Shown here: piece by piece, positions 59,658-64,000 of the stretch
Numbering within the stretch: the stretch's first letter is position 1
Layout: each line of letters starts with the position of its first letter
NCBI GenBank assembly: GCA_963722965.1
Contig: CAVROX010000006.1
Span: forward strand, 71,392-135,391
DNA: 64,000 nt
From: DATLSM01 sp963722965
GTDB taxonomy: Bacteria; Actinomycetota; Thermoleophilia; Solirubrobacterales; 70-9
Reading direction: 5' to 3'
Program-made: the position numbers and the translations under genes
The notes under the pieces: generated by a model
Databases searched by the model: none
What the model was told of the DNA's origin: nothing
What the model saw: the letters and a program-made list of their open reading frames with translations, nothing else

Positions 59658-59820
59658 GCGACGTTATCGAGACTCGCCAGGGTGTTTGCAGGCTGGGGAC
59701 CGGACTGGCGCGGGAGTTGGGGCAGCACTCAAGGGTCCGCGCGATACGGTCGGCCCCTATGCGGAGCGCTTGGCTCGGGAGCTGCTGAAGGCGCCGATCA
59801 TCCGACGCCCTTGACGCGGA
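59658..59820 (+). pseudogene. Second, more decayed copy of the cas1 3' end
   Basis: Bases 59658-59820 closely resemble 58034-58200 in the same orientation. Shared text includes GAGACTCGCCAGGG, GCAGGCTGGGG, CCGGACTGGCGCGGGAG, GGGGCAGCACTC and CGGGAGCTGCTGAAGGCGCC. The copy contains several indels and encodes only VIETRQGVCRLGTGLARELG before breaking. The two copies form an imperfect direct repeat of about 160 bases around the protease gene. Confidence 0.7.
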
Positions 59821-60007
59821 GTAAGCGAAGGGGCAGCGCTGGTGCGACGGAATCCAATCCCTTCGAAGATCGCAAGGCCGCATCCCGAATTTGACCATTC
59901 TTGGAGTTCTGGCCTCACTGCGGGGTACCGGAGATCGAGTTTTCACGTCTCAGCAAGATGACGCTGCTCACCAGAACAAAGACTAGGAGGAGCAAGTTTC
60001 TCCTATG

Positions 60008-61099
60008 TCAAGGGTTCATCGCAATTTGGGGTGCCGGTTGGCCTCTATGCGGTTGAACGGAGTTCAGGGATCTCTCCCCCTCAGAATCAACCAAGAGCTT
60101 CCAGATCCGCCGCGCGAGGTGACGTTTCAGACAGCGAAGCGCTTCCCTCCTGGACTTCCCCTCGGCCTGCTTGCGCTCGAGGAACTGACGCGCCGGCGGG
60201 TAACAGCGACCCTGGCTCACGGCGATGCAGTGAAGAGCGCGGTTGAGCTGGCGGTTACCGCCGCGATCGAGGCGGTAACGGATCCGCTTGCCCGATGAGG
60301 CAGGGATCGGCGCCACCCCGGCCAGTCGGGCGAACTTTGCGTCAGTGCCCAGGCGCTTGACCCCGGCGGTCTCGGCGACGATCTTGGCCGCGCTCAGGGC
60401 TCCGCAGCCCTCCAGCGTTAGCAGCCCGGGCGCGTAATCGCTCAGCAGCCCGCTGAGCTGGCGCTGGAGCTCGTTGATCCTGCGGGTGCGTCGCCGAATC
60501 TCGCCCACCAGCTCGCGGGCGATCTGCACCCGGGTGCTCTGCTCAGCACGGGCGAGCTTGCGGGCGAGGCGGTCATGCCAGAGGTCTCGGTCCAGGGCGC
60601 CAGCCGGAATCTCCAGCTCGGGCCAGAGGTCGTGCAGGTGCCAGCGCAGGCGCTGCTGGTCCTCCGTGCGGGCTCTAACGAGGTCGTCGCGGTGGTCGAG
60701 CAGCAGTTTGATCCGCAGCGCCTCTGCATCAAGATGGGCAGCGGGTAGGGCTTCAGGGCCCTCCTGCAGCGCTGCCCGGGCGATCGCCCTTGCGTCGATC
60801 GGATCGGACTTGCCGCGAGTCCGCTCGCCCTTGCGGGTGGCGCCCATCAGCTTCGGCGGGACACGCACCACCCGCTCGCCAGAGGAGACCAGGAAGCGCT
60901 CGAAGCCACCGGAGACCTGGCGACAGTCCTCGAGCGCCCAGATCCGCTCCTCATTGATCGAGCGTCCCCAGACGAGCAGCTCTCGAAAGCCCGGCTCTCG
61001 CGCGGGCGCGGTCAACTCACCTGCGAGTTGTCCGTTGCCAGCGAAGACCGCGGCGACGGTGTGGGTGCGCTTATGGGTATCCGCTCCGATCACGATCAT
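60008..61099 (-). CDS. IS110-family transposase
   Basis: The 363-residue product has the DEDD RuvC-like N-terminal domain (MIVIGADTHKRTHTVAAVFA, WALEDCRQVSGGFERFL, KSDPIDARAIARAALQEGPE with the acidic pair) and the C-terminal Transposase_20 domain with the catalytic-serine region GCGALSAAKIVAETAG, FARLAGVAPIPASSGKRIRY and RLDRGGNRQLNRALHCIAVS. IS110 elements transpose without inverted terminal repeats and use a bridge RNA. ATG at 61099 is favoured (GGGACGACAAC upstream); the frame is open to 61174. The element ends cannot be set from one copy. Apparently intact. Confidence 0.93.
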   Translation of the reverse strand: MIVIGADTHKRTHTVAAVFAGNGQLAGELTAPAREPGFRELLVWGRSINEERIWALEDCRQVSGGFERFLVSSGERVVRVPPKLMGATRKGERTRGKSDPIDARAIARAALQEGPEALPAAHLDAEALRIKLLLDHRDDLVRARTEDQQRLRWHLHDLWPELEIPAGALDRDLWHDRLARKLARAEQSTRVQIARELVGEIRRRTRRINELQRQLSGLLSDYAPGLLTLEGCGALSAAKIVAETAGVKRLGTDAKFARLAGVAPIPASSGKRIRYRLDRGGNRQLNRALHCIAVSQGRCYPPARQFLERKQAEGKSRREALRCLKRHLARRIWKLLVDSEGERSLNSVQPHRGQPAPQIAMNP

Positions 61100-61262
61100 G
61101 TTGTCGTCCCTTCGATTGTCGTTGTCACTCGGGCGGACCTCCGGCTGACGTTTCTTGCTGGGGGCGAATGCCACGCTCCTATCAGGTCAAGCCGGTGATC
61201 CTCGGACGGCGGCGGGCGACGAAACACCCGTAGGTCAAACCAATCGACAAAGACCGACTGAG
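61100..61262 (-). other. Noncoding flank of the IS110 element (possible bridge-RNA end)
   Basis: The 160 or so bases before the transposase start hold no gene. In the IS110 group the noncoding RNA that pairs with target and donor DNA is encoded on the 5' side of the transposase, so this is where it would lie. I cannot identify the loops by eye. Confidence 0.3.
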
Positions 61263-62480
61263 TCAGCCCGTCGCCGATCCGAGAACCAACCGCACTAGTC
61301 GGACGTCACCGTCCAGACCGCAAGACCCTGACAGCAACAAGACCGATCGCAAGGACGCCGAGCTGCTGGCTCGGCTCTTGCTCGCCGGGCAGCTGAAGCC
61401 GGTAACAGTCCCGCCGCAGTGGCTGGAAGCGATCCGCCACCTGGCGCGCACCCGCGAGCAGGTGCGCCGGGCTGCTGCATCGGCCCGGGCCTTGCGGCCG
61501 ACACCGGGTTGAGAGATGTTCTTCGTCTTCACTCTCCTTTCGCATGGCGCCTCGTGGCGCACGTAGATCTCGACCTGGTTCAGCCACGAGGCGTGCGTGG
61601 GAGTGAACTGGAAGCGCCAGCGCGGGTGCTCTTGGAGCCATTCCTGCACCTCTTCGGTGCGACGGGTCGAGAGGTTGTCTGAGACGGCGACGATCTGCTG
61701 GCCCTCCACGACGGGGATCTCTTGGTCGCACCGGTTCAGGAAGCGGATCAGGTCGTGGCGGTTGCGGGTCTTTGAGGGCATCCCGAGCACGTCGCCTTCT
61801 TTGACTTTCAGACAGGCGAACAGGCACTGGGTGCCGCTGCGGACATATTCGTGCTCGCGCCTGGGTGGCTTGCCCGGTGCGGCGGGGGTGTCGGGCTTGG
61901 TCGGCGCCTTGGCCTGGATGCCCGTCTTCTCGTCGATCGAGACGACCAGGACGTTCTCCGGCGGGTCGACGTACAGGCCGCAGACCTCTTTCAGGCGCTG
62001 CTCGAACTCGGGTCTGTGAAGTCGCTCATCACCCAGTAGTCGGTCAGGTGCGGCTTGACGTCGGCGCGGGCGAGGATCGTGTGGGCATGCGAGGAGGACA
62101 TCCCGACCTCTGCCGCGAGCTCGTCATAGCTCCAGCGCTCGCGGCGCTGACCCGCCGGCGTGTCCGGCGGGCGCGTGCACGCCTTGGCGATCAGCCGCGC
62201 GCTACCTCACAGGAGTAGAGTGAGCGGTTTGCCGGGCCGCGGCAGATCAAGCAGCCCCGCGATCCCCTCGCGCTCATAGCGCGAGCGCCACTTCTGCGCG
62301 GTGACCGTCGCGCACCCCACCATCCGGCCGATCACCGCGGCCGAGTGACCCTCGGCGGCATAGAGCACGATCTGGGCGCGCTCGACCATCCGCACCTGCT
62401 CGCTCTCCGAGCGCACGATCCGCTCGAGCTCGGCCCGCTCCTCCTGCTGGAACCTCGATGCACTTCGCTGGCGCAGCCAT
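61263..62480 (-). pseudogene. Broken IS630-family transposase
   Basis: Pieces in several frames line up as one IS630 transposase. The N-terminal helix-turn-helix part reads ELERIVRSESEQVRMVERAQ, IVLYAAEGHSAAVIGRMVGC and KWRSRYEREGIAGLLDLPRP. A middle piece has WSYDELAAEVGMSSSHAHTI. The DDE domain has VVSIDEKTGIQAKAPTKPDT, REHEYVRSGTQ, AVSDNLSTRRTEEVQEWL and FQFTPTHASWLNQVEI. The frame breaks near 62010, 62200 and after the SWLNQVE motif. Stops and shifts leave no intact protein, although sequencing indels may account for some. It lies next to the IS110 gene. Confidence 0.8.
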
Positions 62481-62607
62481 ACCGAACCTCCATCATCGCT
62501 GGACAGGACCAGCGACGGGTTCGGCGAACAATCAAAGAGCCCTGCAACAATAAGCGAATTAAGCGAGAGTTACCACTAGATTGGTCAGGCACGGCATTAC
62601 CCACCTA

Positions 62608-63867
62608 TTACTGGAATGCAGCTGTGAGCTTCGCGCCCTCGCCCTCCCGAGCGCGAGAATGTAGATAGCGAGCCGTCGTCTGTAGGTCGGCGTGACCCAT
62701 CAGTCTTTGGACAGTAATCGGGTCAAACACCCTCACAGCCATCGATCCAAATGAATGGCGCAGGTCGTGAAAGGTTCGAACGTGGACGCCGGCTGCTTCT
62801 TGAGCTTTGACGAAGCGCTTTCGGACATTGGCGCGATCTAATGGAGCGCCCGCCGCAGTGCAGAAGACGTGATCCTCACGGCTGGTGAAGTTCTCTCGCT
62901 CCCTGATGCGCTCGAAGGCTGCCTTCGCCGGATCGCTGAGTGCAACAACGCGGACTTGCCGGCTCTTGGTCGTCGTCTCGACCCCGGCGCTCATTGCCCT
63001 GGAGACGTTGACCTGATCGGTTTCGACATATTTCCAACGAAGCGCTGCCAGCTCAGCCTGACGCAGACCCGGTCGCAAACGCGACGACGTAGAGGTCGGC
63101 ATCCTGATCGTTGGCCCTCCCCCACTCCGCCTCCGTTGCGTCTGACAGCGTCCCTCGCGACTTGCTCCGATGGAGCCCAGCACGAGCCGCCACCGCGATC
63201 TTCTCAATCTCAGCCGGCTCGAAAACATCCAGCTGCTTGGCGCCGGCTTCCGGCGCTTGCTGGTCGCCGCGACCGGGTTTGCTTTCAACCCAAAGGTGTC
63301 CGGGCGCATTGCGTAGTTGAAAATCGAGTGCAAAGTCTGGCGGTGACGATTCGTGTTCCTCGCCGAGAGCCCTTGACGGTCAAGCATGGCGAGAAATATC
63401 TGAATGTCGGGTGAGGAGATGTCGGCGAGCTTGCGGCCGCTGAAAGTCCGCATGATCCGGCCGCCTTTCTGTTTTGGTGAGCTCGGCTTTGCCAAGATGA
63501 TTCTGGCCTCTTTTAGAGTGTTCGGCTTAGCCCGCTTCTCGTGCTGAAGGTGATCGAGCCATGCGGCTGCAGCAGCGTCGAAGCTGGCGGCGGGGTCCCG
63601 AGGCCTACCGCCCAGCTCAACCTCGTGCTCCTCGATCAGCTTGGCGAGCTTGACCTGGGCGCGACCGGCGTCAAGGTAGCCAGGGCGGATGCGACCGGCG
63701 CGTGGGATCCATTCCCCAGCGGAGTTCTTTTCCAACCACGCCCTCCCGAGCCGTCGCTTGACCTGGGTCCGCTGGCTACTCCGCCACTTGCCCTCGAAGT
63801 AGACGGAGTCGCCACCCGCGACAACCACTAAAGAACCGGTCCGCATATCGTCTGGGAGCGGCAGCAT
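62608..63867 (-). CDS. Tyrosine-type site-specific recombinase/integrase, with two compensating frameshifts
   Basis: The product of about 420 residues belongs to the phage-type integrase family. It has an Arg/Lys-rich N terminus, a SAM-like core-binding domain (AAWLDHLQHEKRAKPNTLKE), and a catalytic domain with TGLRQAELAALRWKYVETDQ (first Arg), FHDLRHSFGSMA (H-x-x-R-H) and LMGHADLQTTARYLHSRARE (His and Tyr nucleophile). Between 63070 and about 63240 the continuous frame is nonsense-like, while another frame reads KQLDVFEPAEIEKIAVAARA and DADLYVVAFATG, so two opposite one-base indels are present. It lies at the right edge of the accessory island and probably drove its integration. Starts at 63846 and 63906 are alternatives. 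Confidence 0.88.
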   Translation of the reverse strand: MLPLPDDMRTGSLVVVAGGDSVYFEGKWRSSQRTQVKRRLGRAWLEKNSAGEWIPRAGRIRPGYLDAGRAQVKLAKLIEEHEVELGGRPRDPAASFDAAAAAWLDHLQHEKRAKPNTLKEARIILAKPSSPKQKGGRIMRTFSGRKLADISSPDIQIFLAMLDRQGLSARNTNRHRQTLHSIFNYAMRPDTFGLKANPVAATSKRRKPAPSSWMFSSRLRLRRSRWRLVLGSIGASREGRCQTQRRRSGGGPTIRMPTSTSSRLRPGLRQAELAALRWKYVETDQVNVSRAMSAGVETTTKSRQVRVVALSDPAKAAFERIRERENFTSREDHVFCTAAGAPLDRANVRKRFVKAQEAAGVHVRTFHDLRHSFGSMAVRVFDPITVQRLMGHADLQTTARYLHSRAREGEGAKLTAAFQ

Positions 63868-64000
63868 CGAAAGACCGTAGCAGGCGGATTGGCCACTGAG
63901 TACCAATCGAGTACCAACTGAAATCCGCCACGCCTGACTTAGAACGCCGCTCTACAAAGCCGTTTTGTGCCTAGCTCACCAAAAATAGCCCCTCACATCA

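Noticed and set aside
57612..59900. CRISPR array near the cas1 fragments
   Set aside because: I looked for regularly spaced short repeats around the cas1 remnants and found only the single 160-base direct repeat, not an array.

Overview
The window is high-GC DNA from what is probably an actinobacterium, most likely of the Thermoleophilia/Solirubrobacterales type. This placement is an inference. It rests on the GC-rich codon use, frequent GTG starts with 4-base GTGA stop/start overlaps, an actinobacterial-style mraZ-to-ftsZ division cluster, and many large secreted propeller or Ig-like proteins. At least a dozen conserved genes (murB, murE, gcvH, gcvT, glpD and others) are broken by single-base indels, mostly in G/C runs. 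Because several of these genes are essential, most breaks are probably sequencing errors in a long-read or metagenomic assembly, and I treat such genes as single genes.

Region 1 (1-20.8 kb, minus strand) runs, in transcription order, mraZ-rsmH-ftsL-like-ftsI-(insert)-murE-murF-mraY-murD-ftsW-murG-murC-murB-ftsQ-ftsZ-gcvT-gcvH-gcvPA. It makes lipid II and builds the division septum; the glycine cleavage genes follow ftsZ. Phased MraZ boxes precede mraZ, and ftsZ has its own consensus-like promoter. A 3.3 kb segment with two secreted-protein genes lies between ftsI and murE and is bracketed by a perfect 32-bp inverted repeat.

Region 2 (21-28.7 kb) has a beta-lactamase-fold serine hydrolase, a PfkB-family kinase, a CpsB-type PHP phosphatase and an aa3-type cytochrome c oxidase operon (cupredoxin-like protein, CtaC, CtaD, CtaE and two small membrane proteins, one only 44 residues).

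Region 3 (28.7-37.5 kb) holds the most interesting locus. A cobalamin riboswitch precedes two proteins with transcobalamin beta-like (DUF4430-type) domains, one secreted and one a lipoprotein. They are followed by EcfT, a fused double EcfA ATPase, and an ECF S component fused to an alpha/alpha-barrel repeat domain resembling transcobalamin/intrinsic factor alpha. I infer a bacterial transcobalamin-like B12 capture and import system. glpD lies at the end of the run.

Region 4 (37.5-43.9 kb) is ordinary metabolic and stress content: a TPR protein, an ECF sigma factor with a SnoaL tail, a VOC protein, a RibD-like reductase, a peroxiredoxin, an ICL/PEPM enzyme, a PNPOx-like oxidase and a GNAT acetyltransferase.

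Region 5 (44-64 kb) is an accessory island. It carries large secreted repeat proteins (a Cys-patterned propeller, a CnaB-like repeat protein, a Gly-rich/RCC1 protein, a BNR-like propeller), a trypsin-like protease flanked by two decayed cas1 3' ends, an IS110 transposase, a broken IS630 transposase and a tyrosine integrase. I saw no CRISPR array and no tRNA or rRNA.
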